From NCBI RefSeq assembly GCF_900129465.1, contig NZ_FSRA01000001.1, positions 806,001 through 870,000 on the forward strand: a DNA stretch of 64,000 nt, in the 5' to 3' direction. How positions within the stretch are numbered: position 1 is the first letter of the stretch; each line of letters opens with the position of its first letter. Shown here piece by piece: positions 55,274-64,000 of the stretch. The DNA comes from Chitinophaga niabensis (GTDB lineage Bacteria; Bacteroidota; Bacteroidia; Chitinophagales; Chitinophagaceae). The notes below the pieces were generated by a model. That model made no database searches. It had not been told where the DNA came from and saw nothing but the letters and a program-made list of their open reading frames with translations. Made by a program: the position numbers and the translations under genes.

Positions 55274-57054
55274 AGTACCTGATACTCTTTGCCTGGACCT
55301 GTTTTTACAGCATGCATGCACAGGCACAAAAAGACCTGAGGCATAACAGCCACGTTTTCGGTCACGATAAATTGTACCGCTTATACCTGCCTGATGATTA
55401 TGCAAAAAATGATCAACGTTATCCCGTTGTATATTTCTTTCATGGATGGGGAGGCCGCCATTTCAAAGATGATAATGCGAAACTGGATTATACCGCATTG
55501 CAGCAGGTGGTAAACAAATACCGTGTGATCATGGTGATGTGGGATGGGAATATAGACGAAAGTGAACCACGGCCTTACAACATAGGCAATCATGAAGATG
55601 TAAAGTTCCAGGTACAGATGAAAGATTATTTCCCTGAACTCGTATCACACATTGATTCCACTTACAGGACCTTGACTGGCAGAGAAAACCGTGGGATCAT
55701 AGGTTTCAGCATGGGAGGCATCATGGCCTATTACCTGGGTGGCCGGTATCCTGATAAGGTAAGCAGTATTGTAAGTATGACCGGCAGCCCTGAATTCTTC
55801 TTCGGCTATCCGGACAATCACACTTTATACCCGGTACGTTATACTTTTGGTAATCTTCAGAGCGTGCGTGTAAGAATGCACACCAGCCCAACAGATATTT
55901 TGTATGGATTGAATGAAGAAGTACGTGCCGGTGCCGCATGGGAGGGCCTGCCGCTGGATTATCAATCGCTGGATGGCGGGCATATGGTAGATCGGCCAGG
56001 TGAAACGCGTGTTTTTGAAAGCGCGCTCCGTTTTGTAACAGAAGGATTTAAAAATACTTTACCTGCACCTTTAAGATGGTCGCATTACGACCTGTACCCT
56101 GAATTTGATGTTTGGGGTTATAAAGTGGAAAGTAACCTGCATGAACCAGGTTACCTGTATTTCAAACATATTGATAAAAGCGGCTGGGGGTTTCATACCC
56201 GCCGTTGGCTGCCTTTAGGCGCACCGATACCAGGTGTGGAGGCGAAAATGATCACTGCCCCGGTGTATCAGCCCGGGCAGCAGTACCAGGTAGTGCAGTT
56301 TGATCTGCGAACGTATAAACTGCATCAGCAACAACTCCTGGCAGACAGCGGCGGCCGCCTGGCAATCATGCAGAAGAGCGGCACGGAAACCGGTATCTAC
56401 CGGGAAGGTGATCCCTCCGCATGGATAGGGCTGAACCATAATTTACAGTTCTTAAAGAACGGACAGAACGAATTATTGCTGCAGTTATTTAACCGCGGTG
56501 GAGAGAATGACCGGATAGAGGAACTGGATATCCGTATCCGTACTAAGGATGAGGCTGTGGTAGTATCAGACTCAGTTGTAAAGATAAAGGCACAACCACA
56601 CGAACGTTTATTGCAAGTGCCACCTGTACGTATTATCAGCCGCAAACAACCAACGTTGAACGGTAAGCCGTTTGAAGTGAAACTAATATTACAGATCACG
56701 GCAGGCAACCAGGTATCTGAAGATGAAATGATCATACCCGCATGGTTTGATGTGCCGGAGTGGACAGATATACGCATAGATGGCGATGCAGAAAAAGGCA
56801 TGCAGCTGTACAAAGATTCTTCCCGGCTGCGGCTCCATACGGAAGATCTCTGGGTAGCATCTGAAGAAGAAAGACTGGTGGATGAGGTACTGCCTGCCCG
56901 CTGGCCTGACGGATTTACACTGAGCTCTGTGATCAAAATAAAACCAGGCTGCCCGAAGGGTCATGTGATCACCTTTTTGGCCAGCTACGAAACAAAAACA
57001 TTTAATCCCATCGAAAGAAAAGTACGTTGGGGTTTAGTCCGAATTAAAATATAG
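55270..57054 (+). CDS. Secreted esterase (alpha/beta hydrolase) with C-terminal beta domains
   Basis: A 594-residue secreted protein. After the signal peptide (to AQAQ, about residue 20) an esterase-D/feruloyl-esterase-like domain (about 25-260) has the oxyanion HG motif FFHGWGG, nucleophile elbow GFSMGG with S147, and HMVDRPG with a candidate catalytic His. The C-terminal half (about 265-594) is beta-rich without an enzyme motif and may bind carbohydrate. In an enzyme-rich PUL it probably removes acetyl or feruloyl esters from the glycan. It overlaps the upstream gene by 4 nt. Confidence 0.82.
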   Translation: MKYLILFAWTCFYSMHAQAQKDLRHNSHVFGHDKLYRLYLPDDYAKNDQRYPVVYFFHGWGGRHFKDDNAKLDYTALQQVVNKYRVIMVMWDGNIDESEPRPYNIGNHEDVKFQVQMKDYFPELVSHIDSTYRTLTGRENRGIIGFSMGGIMAYYLGGRYPDKVSSIVSMTGSPEFFFGYPDNHTLYPVRYTFGNLQSVRVRMHTSPTDILYGLNEEVRAGAAWEGLPLDYQSLDGGHMVDRPGETRVFESALRFVTEGFKNTLPAPLRWSHYDLYPEFDVWGYKVESNLHEPGYLYFKHIDKSGWGFHTRRWLPLGAPIPGVEAKMITAPVYQPGQQYQVVQFDLRTYKLHQQQLLADSGGRLAIMQKSGTETGIYREGDPSAWIGLNHNLQFLKNGQNELLLQLFNRGGENDRIEELDIRIRTKDEAVVVSDSVVKIKAQPHERLLQVPPVRIISRKQPTLNGKPFEVKLILQITAGNQVSEDEMIIPAWFDVPEWTDIRIDGDAEKGMQLYKDSSRLRLHTEDLWVASEEERLVDEVLPARWPDGFTLSSVIKIKPGCPKGHVITFLASYETKTFNPIERKVRWGLVRIKI

Positions 57055-57060
57055 TATAAC

Positions 57061-58683
57061 ATGCGCATCATTGGTCTTATTACAACATTCTTATACTGCA
57101 GCTTTGTATGCCTGGCACAAAAACCGCTGCCATCTGTAGTAAAGAAGCAACAGGGAAAAGGATACAATTTAATGGTAGATGGTAAACCTTTCCTGGTGTT
57201 AGGTGCCCAGCTATGGAATAGCAGCAGCTGGCCCTATATTATGGAAAAAACATGGCCGCAGTTGCGTGAGCTGCAATGTAACACATTGGAAGCGCCGGTA
57301 TACTGGCAGAATGTGGAGCCTGAATCCGGCAAGTATAATTTTAAAGAGCTGGACTCGCTGCTGGCAGGTGCGCGTAGGGAAAAGATCCGGCTGATTTTAC
57401 TGTGGTTCGGTTCTTATAAGAACGGTAGTTCACAGTATGCGCCGGAATGGGTACTGAGCCGTCCTGATCTTTATCCGCGGATGAAAGATGCCGGAGGAGG
57501 CGAGTTACAGCTGCTGTCTCCGGTAGCGCAGGCTAACCTGGATGCAGATAAGAAAGCGTTTTCCGCCCTGATGCGTTACCTGAAAAAAGCAGATGCAAAG
57601 GAGCAGACCGTGATCATGGTACAGGTAGAGAATGAAGCCGGGTCGCTGGGTACAGACAGGGATTATTCAGAAGGTGCCAATGCCGTGTTTAAGAGTGCCG
57701 TACCGCCTAAGCTGTTACAGCAACTGGGTAAACAGAGCGGCACCTGGCAGGAGGTTTTTGGTGTGGATGCGCCGGAATCTTTCAGTGCTTATCACATTGC
57801 CCGTTACATTAATGAAGTAGCGGAAGGAGGAAAGCAGGAGTACGCATTACCCATGTATACGAATGCCTGGCTGCGGGAACACCGCTTCCAGCGCCCCGGT
57901 GATTATCCCAGTGGCGGGCCTACTTCCAATATGCTGCATATCTGGAAAGCCACTGCACCTAACATGGTATTGCTGGCCCCGGATATCTACCAGAATAACC
58001 TGGCAGCTATTGATGACCTCTGCACCAAATACAGCGGGCCGGACAATCCGCTCTTTATACCCGAAACAGGTAAAGGCCCTGATTTTGCCCGGTATCATTT
58101 TCACATGCTGGGTAATTACGATGCCATGGGGGTAGCCGTATACGGAATAGACCCTTTCAGCGCAGACCCGCATGACGAACGCCGGAAGGAAAAGCTCGAC
58201 GATAAGTTTGCCGGCATCGCCGCCAATTACCGTTTGTTACGGGGCGCACTGAACGAAGTGATAGCCTTGCAGGGTACGGGCCGCCTGAAAGCAGTGATAG
58301 AGGAACACAACCGCCCGGATCAATTGGTGAACTTTAAAGGATATGATATCCTCTTCAGTTATGGCTTCCCCACCTGGAAAAAGGACCGTTCCCCGTCTGG
58401 CCGCGCACTCGTAGCACAACTGGCAGATAATGAATTCCTGCTGATAGGTTTTGATGCAAAGTTCCAGTTCAGGCCCACTTATGGCTCCGGTGCGCAAAGC
58501 GCTGAGATCGTTGCTGTAGAGGAAGGTTATTATGATGAAGGGAAATGGGTGCGCAAAAGGTTCTGGAACGGAGATGAAGTATATCATTCCACTTTGTTGC
58601 AGGAAGGTGTGATCCTGAAAATAAAACTACGTCCGGCAGGCAAAACATTTTCTGGCCAGATGAAAGCAAATTTTGAACAATGA
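57061..58683 (+). CDS. GH35-like beta-galactosidase with DUF5597-like C-terminus
   Basis: A 540-residue secreted glycoside hydrolase, with a signal peptide ending at CLAQ. The TIM barrel contains APVYWQNVEPESGKYNF, WFGSYKNGSSQYAPEWV and the acid/base block VMVQVENEAGS (E192). The nucleophile candidate is E335 in FIPETGKG. This is the pattern of clan GH-A GH35/GH42-like enzymes. The C-terminal third (about 390-535: GYDILFSYGFPTW, LIGFDAKFQF) matches the DUF5597 domain often attached to them. Beta-galactosidase activity is the likeliest. Its TGA overlaps the next ATG. Confidence 0.85.
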   Translation: MRIIGLITTFLYCSFVCLAQKPLPSVVKKQQGKGYNLMVDGKPFLVLGAQLWNSSSWPYIMEKTWPQLRELQCNTLEAPVYWQNVEPESGKYNFKELDSLLAGARREKIRLILLWFGSYKNGSSQYAPEWVLSRPDLYPRMKDAGGGELQLLSPVAQANLDADKKAFSALMRYLKKADAKEQTVIMVQVENEAGSLGTDRDYSEGANAVFKSAVPPKLLQQLGKQSGTWQEVFGVDAPESFSAYHIARYINEVAEGGKQEYALPMYTNAWLREHRFQRPGDYPSGGPTSNMLHIWKATAPNMVLLAPDIYQNNLAAIDDLCTKYSGPDNPLFIPETGKGPDFARYHFHMLGNYDAMGVAVYGIDPFSADPHDERRKEKLDDKFAGIAANYRLLRGALNEVIALQGTGRLKAVIEEHNRPDQLVNFKGYDILFSYGFPTWKKDRSPSGRALVAQLADNEFLLIGFDAKFQFRPTYGSGAQSAEIVAVEEGYYDEGKWVRKRFWNGDEVYHSTLLQEGVILKIKLRPAGKTFSGQMKANFEQ

Positions 58684-59783
58684 GATCCGGCATCGTTTTT
58701 TTATTATTAGTATCACAGCTGGCATTTTCGCAACAACGTAAGGTTATAATTACGTTAGAGGCTAAAGATGCAGTGATCAGTATAGCCCCTCTGCGTTATA
58801 ATAAAAGTTTCGCCTGCAGCTTTACGCTGGATGATGGTTATATATCCGCAGCGCGTGTAGCGCTTCCATACTTTAATGGCGGACAGGTAGCCGCTCCATT
58901 CAAAGATCAGTGGGGCTTTGATGAAGGCGGAGATGGTGCAATCTATCCCGGCCTTTATTATACGGATGGTTGCGGTAATGCAATATCCTTTAAAGCCGCA
59001 GTAGCTGTCAACGCAAGGTCTATCCATTTTTCCTGGGATGATCTGGCACAGATGAAACAAGCCGGCTGGGACATCCTTAATCATAGCTATACGCATGCTA
59101 CAGGAAAAGAGGTCAAAGCTGAATGGGAAGTAGAAGAGAACACCCGCACTGTGCAGCAACGTCTGCAGTATAACATGCAGCAATTTGTGATACCAGGCGG
59201 AAAAGATGATCATCTGAGCGCTCCGCATTACACCAATGCCGCTTTTGCACAAGGTCTGAAAGTAGTACACAGCGGGCAGTACCCTGACTACTGGATAGAG
59301 CCTTCCACACGCGAAGACTGGAACAGGCTCTGTGCAGGCAGGTTATTCCTGAACAGTAAAAAACCAATGACGGACTCGGTGTTCAATGGCATAAAACAGC
59401 ATCTCGCAACCGGGAAATATTTTTGGTTCAATACATTTACACATAGCGTAGGTAACGATGATCTCTGGAATATCAGTTACCGCTTTACTGACTTTAAGGA
59501 ACTGTTCAACCGCCTGGCTAAAGAGTATGGAAAGGAGGGGCTGGATAATATATGGTTCGCACCACCGGAAGCAGTACATGCCTATGAAAATATACGGCGT
59601 ACAGTGAAACCAGTGATCACCCGTTCCGGAAGCAAACTAACCATTAGCTTTGATGTAAACATCCTGGAGAAATATAATGCATTAACATTCCTGGTGCAGA
59701 GTAATACCGCCATCAAAAAAGTAAAGGGTGTTAATTGCAGGATCGAAAGTTATAATGGAAAACTGATCAATATAACCTGGTAA
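58680..59783 (+). CDS. Polysaccharide deacetylase (NodB/CE4-like)
   Basis: A 367-residue secreted protein with signal peptide FLLLVSQLAFSQ. CE4 motif 1 is TLDDG (T49-G53), with metal and catalytic aspartates D51 and D52. Motif 2 is NHSYTH (N134-H139), giving the two metal-binding histidines. HFSWDDLAQMKQAGWDI precedes it as in NodB-like folds. The C-terminus (about 310-367) is a small beta extension. It probably removes N- or O-acetyl groups from the glycan. It overlaps the GH35-like gene by 4 nt (ATGA). Confidence 0.85.
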   Translation: MRSGIVFLLLVSQLAFSQQRKVIITLEAKDAVISIAPLRYNKSFACSFTLDDGYISAARVALPYFNGGQVAAPFKDQWGFDEGGDGAIYPGLYYTDGCGNAISFKAAVAVNARSIHFSWDDLAQMKQAGWDILNHSYTHATGKEVKAEWEVEENTRTVQQRLQYNMQQFVIPGGKDDHLSAPHYTNAAFAQGLKVVHSGQYPDYWIEPSTREDWNRLCAGRLFLNSKKPMTDSVFNGIKQHLATGKYFWFNTFTHSVGNDDLWNISYRFTDFKELFNRLAKEYGKEGLDNIWFAPPEAVHAYENIRRTVKPVITRSGSKLTISFDVNILEKYNALTFLVQSNTAIKKVKGVNCRIESYNGKLINITW

Positions 59784-59796
59784 ATAGAACCACATC

Positions 59797-60669
59797 ATGA
59801 AGAAACAAATAATGTTACTGCTATTGGCATGTATAATGCTTCCCCCGGCAATACTTGCACAAACGGGGAAAGTGTTTGATAACCTCAGCCTGCCCAGTAA
59901 AATATTAAAGGGAGAGAGGAAATTTGCTATATACCTCCCTCCTGATTATGAAACATCCCAACGCAGTTATCCGGTGATGTACCTGCTGCATGGTGCAGGA
60001 GACGATCAAACCGGCTGGATCCAGTTCGGGGAAGTGTTGAGCATTACAGATAAAGCTATCCGCGAAGGCAAAGCCACCCCAATGATCATTGTAATGCCTG
60101 ATGCAAATACCGGCCGCCGTGGTTATGCGAACGATATCAAAGGAGAATGGCGCTATGAAGATTTCTTCTTCCAGGAGCTGATCCCTTTCATAGAGAAAAC
60201 CTACCGTGCCAGATCAGAGAAACGCTACCGTGCAGTAGCGGGCCTTTCCATGGGAGGAGAAGGCACATTCACCTATGCCCTGCATCACCCCGAACTGTTT
60301 GCTGCAGCCTGCCCCTTAAGTGCCGCAACCGGCCCGCTGGTACTGGAAGATGTTACCCGGTGGATGCAGCGCCGCGGCCAGGATTCTATTGCTACAGATG
60401 CGCAGATCAAAGCATATTATGAAAGGCAGAGTGTATTGTACCTCGTGAACAATATGCCGGATGATAAAAAGAAAGCAGTGCGCTGGTATATTGATTGTGG
60501 CGATGATGATTTCCTGTTTGAAGGAAACTCCCTGGTACATATCGCTATGCGCAAAAAAGAGATTCCTCATGAGTTCCGGATCCGGGATGGAGGCCATAGC
60601 TGGGGTTACTGGCGTACGGCATTACCGGAAGTGCTGGATTTTGTTTCTGCTTCCTTCCACCAATTCTAA
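59797..60669 (+). CDS. Secreted esterase-D-type carbohydrate esterase
   Basis: A 290-residue alpha/beta hydrolase of the putative-esterase family (EstD, CE1-like), with a signal peptide ending near AILAQ. Catalytic features are YLLHGAGDDQ (oxyanion hole), GLSMGGEG with nucleophile S151, DCGDDD with a candidate acid, and GGHSWGYWR with the histidine. Relatives include acetyl-xylan and feruloyl esterases. It is a single-domain companion to the longer esterase at 55270, so the glycan may carry more than one ester or ester position. Start ATG is 13 nt after the deacetylase stop. Confidence 0.9.
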   Translation: MKKQIMLLLLACIMLPPAILAQTGKVFDNLSLPSKILKGERKFAIYLPPDYETSQRSYPVMYLLHGAGDDQTGWIQFGEVLSITDKAIREGKATPMIIVMPDANTGRRGYANDIKGEWRYEDFFFQELIPFIEKTYRARSEKRYRAVAGLSMGGEGTFTYALHHPELFAAACPLSAATGPLVLEDVTRWMQRRGQDSIATDAQIKAYYERQSVLYLVNNMPDDKKKAVRWYIDCGDDDFLFEGNSLVHIAMRKKEIPHEFRIRDGGHSWGYWRTALPEVLDFVSASFHQF

Positions 60670-60677
60670 ATAACATC

Positions 60678-63302
60678 ATGCGTTCTATAAAATTAGTCAT
60701 CTGCCTGTTGTTTTCTATACATGTATCCGCACAAAGCACCATGCAGGTAACAGCACTGCGTTGTGAATATATGCGGGAACCATTAGGGATTGATACAGAA
60801 GTACCACGTTTCACATGGAGGTTAACGGATACAAAAGACACAAAAGGCCAGAAACAAACTGCTTACCGGGTATTGGTGGCCAGCAGTAAAACCCTGTTAG
60901 ATCAAAACAAGGGAGATATCTGGGATAGCGGGGAAACCACATCCGGTCAATCGGCCCTTGTAACATTTAAAGGCAGGAAATTACGCTCCAACGAAGATTG
61001 TTACTGGAAAGTAAAAGCAGCAGATAAAGATGGGCGCAATACTGCCTGGAGCGCCGTTGCACGTTTTTCCATGGGGCTGCTGCAAACTACAGACTGGAAA
61101 GGGCCATGGATAAAACATCCGGATGCAGCTAAGGAAGCCCATATCTGGTATCGAAAGAACTTCACACTGGATAAAGTGACTACGGCCTTTGTGCATGTGG
61201 CATCCATGGGGTATCATGAACTGTACATCAATGGCCGCAAAGCAGACGAACGAGTACTGGCTCCCGCCTTAACACGTATCGACAGAAGAGTGATGTACGT
61301 AACGTATGATGTTACGGCACTGTTGAAAGAAGGAAAGAACACGATCGCCGTTTGGTATGGACCGGGATGGTCCCGCAATGAGTTCTTTGGCAGAACCATC
61401 TTTCCTTCCCTGAGGGTACAGATGAATGCCGGAACTTTCTCCCTTGCCACAGATGCCAGCTGGAAGTGCCAGGTAAGTTCCAGTAAGAATACAGGAGGAA
61501 ATCAATATGAAGACCATGGCGCTGAATACATAGACGCACGGCAATTCATACCGGACTGGCATTCAACAGCCTTTGACGACAGCCAATGGCGTAACGCTGT
61601 GGAAACAAATCATCAGGTGATTTTATCCGCCCACAATATGGAACCCGCACGGATCATTGAAACAATACCAGCTATCGGGGTTACGGATACCATAAAAGGC
61701 ATTTATAAAGCAGATCTGGGCAAAAACTATACAGGCTGGCTGGAAGTAAAACTGCATGGGATGTCCGCCGGAGACACGGTGAAGATCATGGTGGCAGACG
61801 ATCCTGTAACCATCCAGGACTGGACGCAGGGGAACATCTACATTTGTAAAGGAGAAGAAGGGGAAACATTCCGCAACCGCTTCAACTATACCGCTGGTCG
61901 TTATGTGAATATCAGCGGGCTGAAACGTAAACCTTCGCCGGCTGATGTAAAGGGCTATGTTGTTGCTACAGACATAGAACGTACCGGCCACTTTTCTTCT
62001 TCCAGCAACCTGTTCAATAAGATCTACGAAACCGATCTCTGGACGTACCGGATGTGTACTACAGAAGGTTTTACGGCTGATTGTCCGCACAGGGAACGCC
62101 TGGGTTATGGAGAAGAAGTTTTTGCCACCGCCTGGGGCATTGGCCTGCCTAATTACCAGGTAGGCGCATTTTATACCAAACATGTAAGGGACTGGTCTGA
62201 TGTACAGGAACACGACGGATGGATCCACCACACCGCTCCGCAATGGAATGAACATTATGGCGGGCCCATGTGGAGCAGTGCAGGGCTGAATGTGGCCTGG
62301 GAGTTTTACCGTACATACGGTGATAAGAAGATCCTGGAAGCCAATTACAATACCAGTAAAAGATGGCTGGAATTCCTGCATACCAAAAGCCAGTTTGGCC
62401 TGCTGGAAGCTTTCTTTGGTGGTGGCAAGTTCCTGGGAGACTGGGCGGCACCCGGCGGAAGGAAAGAGTTTGGCGGTACCCCGGAAGCTACTTTCTTCAA
62501 TAATTGTGTGTACGCCATGAACCTCAGTACCATGATTGAAATAGCCGGTATCTTAGGGCATCCGGAAGATGCTGTATTGTACAGCAAAAGATTAAGGTTC
62601 CTGAAAACCCGCATCAATGCACAGTTCTTTGACCCTGCGTTGAATATCTATATGAACGGGGACCAGGTGCAAACCGCATTCCCTTTAATGACGGGTATTG
62701 TTCCTGAAAAGTTATATGCTACTGTACTCGCTAACTTTAGAGAAAAGATCTCTGCACCGGGTGCTTATTTTGATATGGGTAGTTCCGGCCTGCCGGTACT
62801 CCTGAAATTCCTGATTGAATATGAGGAATACCATGAAGCATTCGCCAGCATCCTCTCTAAAACCAATGAACCCAGCTATGGATATTTCCTGGAAATGGGA
62901 GAAACCACCTGGCCCGAATACTGGAGCGTGGATGTGACCAGTAAGATCCATACCTGCTTCACAGGCATTTCCTCCTGGTTTATCAAAAGCCTGGCCGGTA
63001 TCCGTGCAGACCCTGCTCACCCCGGCTTCCAGTCCTTCCTGGTAAAACCATCCCCGGTAAAAGGAATAACTTTTGCCGAAGCAGAAACCACTTCATTGTA
63101 TGGTGTGATCAAAAGCAGTTGGAAAAAGGAGGCTGGCAGGTTTACGCTGGATGTTACAGTACCCGTAAACGCCCAGGCTACTGTTTACATGCCGGGGGAA
63201 ACGGTGAACAGCTTTAAAGAAGTAAAAGTGATAGGGAAGGAGAACGGGCGTACATTATTACAGGTGCCGTCCGGCAGGTATACCTTTGTTTCAGAGAACT
63301 GA
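60678..63302 (+). CDS. GH78 alpha-L-rhamnosidase
   Basis: An 874-residue secreted enzyme (signal peptide to SIHVSAQ). The order of bacterial alpha-L-rhamnosidases is visible: an N-terminal Fn3-like domain (LRCEYMREPLGIDTEVPRFT, about 25-130) and a rhamnosidase N domain (ARFSMGLL...GPWIKHP, FVHVASMGYHELYINGRK, about 130-320). A concanavalin-like domain (about 320-435) follows. The alpha/alpha barrel (about 440-780) has GFTADCPHRERLGYGEE, with the catalytic-region acidic residues at 468-480, and a C-terminal beta-domain ends the chain. It releases terminal rhamnose. It is the last gene of the locus. Confidence 0.93.
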   Translation: MRSIKLVICLLFSIHVSAQSTMQVTALRCEYMREPLGIDTEVPRFTWRLTDTKDTKGQKQTAYRVLVASSKTLLDQNKGDIWDSGETTSGQSALVTFKGRKLRSNEDCYWKVKAADKDGRNTAWSAVARFSMGLLQTTDWKGPWIKHPDAAKEAHIWYRKNFTLDKVTTAFVHVASMGYHELYINGRKADERVLAPALTRIDRRVMYVTYDVTALLKEGKNTIAVWYGPGWSRNEFFGRTIFPSLRVQMNAGTFSLATDASWKCQVSSSKNTGGNQYEDHGAEYIDARQFIPDWHSTAFDDSQWRNAVETNHQVILSAHNMEPARIIETIPAIGVTDTIKGIYKADLGKNYTGWLEVKLHGMSAGDTVKIMVADDPVTIQDWTQGNIYICKGEEGETFRNRFNYTAGRYVNISGLKRKPSPADVKGYVVATDIERTGHFSSSSNLFNKIYETDLWTYRMCTTEGFTADCPHRERLGYGEEVFATAWGIGLPNYQVGAFYTKHVRDWSDVQEHDGWIHHTAPQWNEHYGGPMWSSAGLNVAWEFYRTYGDKKILEANYNTSKRWLEFLHTKSQFGLLEAFFGGGKFLGDWAAPGGRKEFGGTPEATFFNNCVYAMNLSTMIEIAGILGHPEDAVLYSKRLRFLKTRINAQFFDPALNIYMNGDQVQTAFPLMTGIVPEKLYATVLANFREKISAPGAYFDMGSSGLPVLLKFLIEYEEYHEAFASILSKTNEPSYGYFLEMGETTWPEYWSVDVTSKIHTCFTGISSWFIKSLAGIRADPAHPGFQSFLVKPSPVKGITFAEAETTSLYGVIKSSWKKEAGRFTLDVTVPVNAQATVYMPGETVNSFKEVKVIGKENGRTLLQVPSGRYTFVSEN

Positions 63303-63361
63303 GCTAATGAATGGAAGCTGGGTAGCAACCGCATAGCAATAGGGAAGTTCCTTGGCATAGT

Positions 63362-63583
63362 GTGGACTTGACGTGGATTTAACGTGGACCCGACGTGGAC
63401 TTGATGTGGGCTTACTGTAGGCTTAATGAGGGTTTAATGTGGGTTTAATGTGTGGGACTGACTCAACGTGGACTTGCTGCAGGCTTAATGTGGGTTTAAT
63501 ACGGGTTTACTATAGGCTCAACGTGGACTTACTGCGGGCTTAATATAGACTTGACCTTACTGCGGGTTTAATGTGAAACATAA
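63362..63583. repeat. Degenerate 11-bp tandem repeat array, about 19 units
   Basis: Units start at 63362, 63373, 63384, 63395, 63406, 63417, 63428, 63439 and 63450, then 63468-63545 at strict 11-bp steps, then 63562 and 63573. Typical units are GTGGACTTGAC and GTGGGTTTAAT. Two spacings break the period (18 bp after 63450, 17 bp after 63545). Eleven is not a multiple of three and stops occur in all frames, so it is not coding. It follows the GH78 stop and precedes a terminator. Confidence 0.9.
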
Positions 63584-63627
63584 TCTTTATACCTTTTCGC
63601 TTTTCCCGCAAACATATTAACTTAGTC

Positions 63628-63660
63628 AAAACCCGCGCCAAAAGCGCGGGTTTTTTATTT
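63628..63660 (+). terminator. Strong rho-independent terminator of the GH78-ending operon
   Basis: AAAACCCGCGC (63628-63638) pairs perfectly with GCGCGGGTTTT (63644-63654) around a 5-nt loop, and the T-tract continues to TTTTTTATTT. It lies 325 nt after the GH78 stop, beyond the repeat array. Confidence 0.9.
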
Positions 63661-63766
63661 AAATATTTGTATTTTACCCGCCGGGTGAACCAACAGACTA
63701 CGTTATATTATCATTAATTCACGTTATACTTAAAACAGTACCATAGCTGTTTCTTACTGTCAATAT

Positions 63767-63774
63767 TATATTTG
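63767..63774 (+). promoter_or_regulatory. Candidate -7 box for the next ECF sigma gene
   Basis: TATATTTG matches TAnnTTTG exactly and ends 17 nt before the ATG at 63792. The -33 element is weak (CTGTTT about 17 bp upstream). Confidence 0.5.
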
Positions 63775-63791
63775 CTACCAAAATCAATGTG

Positions 63792-64000
63792 ATGCCTGTT
63801 CAGAAAGTTAGTCATGAGATGGATCTGCTTGATAAAGTGTCGCGGGGAGATGAAAAGGCTTTTGGTGAGATCTTTCACCTATACCGTAATAAAGTATACA
63901 CCATCGCCTACAGGCTCACAGTGGCTGCACCTGTGGCTGAAGAGATCCTGCTGGACGTGTTCCTGCAGGTATGGCTGAAAAGGGAAGAGTTAAAGGAAGT
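63792..64000 (+). CDS. ECF RNA polymerase sigma-70 factor, 5' part
   Basis: The first 69 codons of a sigma factor cut by the window edge. The translation reads MPVQKVSHEMDLLDKVSRGD, then EKAFGEIFHLYRNKVYTIAY and EEILLDVFLQVWLKREEL, the start of region 2 of a Bacteroidota ECF sigma factor. No other gene lies between it and the terminator of the preceding locus. It probably opens another sigma/FecR/SusC/SusD locus downstream, which cannot be seen here. Confidence 0.9.
   Translation, partial: MPVQKVSHEMDLLDKVSRGDEKAFGEIFHLYRNKVYTIAYRLTVAAPVAEEILLDVFLQVWLKREELKE

Larger units (their letters stand above)
63303..63791. other. 489-bp intergenic region: repeat array, terminator, promoter
   Basis: No coding signal. 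In order it holds about 60 bp of plain sequence, the 11-bp repeat array (63362-63583), the terminator (63628-63660), a small ACCCG-C-CGGGT hairpin near 63677, and the promoter of the next sigma gene. Confidence 0.7.

Noticed and set aside
61623..62381. 252-codon minus frame opposite the GH78 gene
   Set aside because: It lies wholly within a clear GH78 gene and has shadow-like composition.
63362..63583. CRISPR array
   Set aside because: The units are 11 bp and contiguous, with no unique spacers, no longer repeat and no cas genes.

Overview
The window looks like part of the chromosome of a Bacteroidota bacterium, most like Chitinophaga or a close relative in the Chitinophagaceae. The basis is six SusC/SusD pairs, ECF sigma/FecR switch pairs, a T9SS C-terminal sorting domain, SusD-type lipoproteins with Bacteroidota lipoboxes, and a TTTG-N19-TATCTTTG promoter. 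It is almost entirely a glycan-uptake region: several polysaccharide utilisation loci (PULs) separated by a small patch of housekeeping or accessory genes. I see no tRNA, rRNA, CRISPR array, transposase, phage gene or origin.

Layout. 1-3590 (+): the end of a SusC and its SusD, converging on a sulfatase (3687-5357, -). 5358-8200: accessory genes, including a small winged-HTH protein, a DUF6624 gene broken by one in-frame amber codon, and an unknown helical protein whose 3' end may be frameshifted. 8639-15817 (+): a SusC/SusD pair with two surface lipoproteins (DUF4959/5126/5000-like and DUF4998-like) and no enzyme. 15998-22236: a one-nucleotide-spaced SDR and orphan succinate-dehydrogenase cytochrome b pair, a tandem-duplicated DUF6130 protein, a zincin lipoprotein with a discoidin-like domain, a GlxA-type regulator, a DUF1569 protein and a VOC protein. 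22432-45596 (-) holds two PULs head to tail. The upstream one is clan GH-A-like hydrolase, SusC, SusD, SusC, SusD, DUF1735/PKD lipoprotein, DUF2961 (GH172-like). After a strong terminator comes ECF sigma, FecR, STN-type SusC, SusD and a T9SS-secreted GH16. 46180-63302 (+): ECF sigma, FecR, STN-type SusC, SusD, clan GH-D-like hydrolase, esterase, GH35-like hydrolase, CE4 deacetylase, esterase, GH78 rhamnosidase. 63792 onward: the start of another ECF sigma gene, probably the next PUL.

How it works together. SusC/SusD pairs bind and import oligosaccharides at the outer membrane. In the two STN-bearing systems the receptor can signal through the inner-membrane FecR anti-sigma factor to release its ECF sigma factor. 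The GH16 system points to a beta-1,3- or mixed-linked glucan. The 46180-63302 system points to an acylated, rhamnose- and galactose-containing glycan. These substrates are inferred from family membership only.

The least expected structure is intergenic. Two arrays of a degenerate 11-bp repeat (63362-63583 and 22256-22316) share a related motif and both lie between a last stop codon and a terminator. Two STN-type susC genes have similar hairpins about 50 nt after fecR and 70-77 nt before the susC start. A perfect 16-bp hairpin separates susD from the enzyme genes of the last PUL and covers an alternative start codon.
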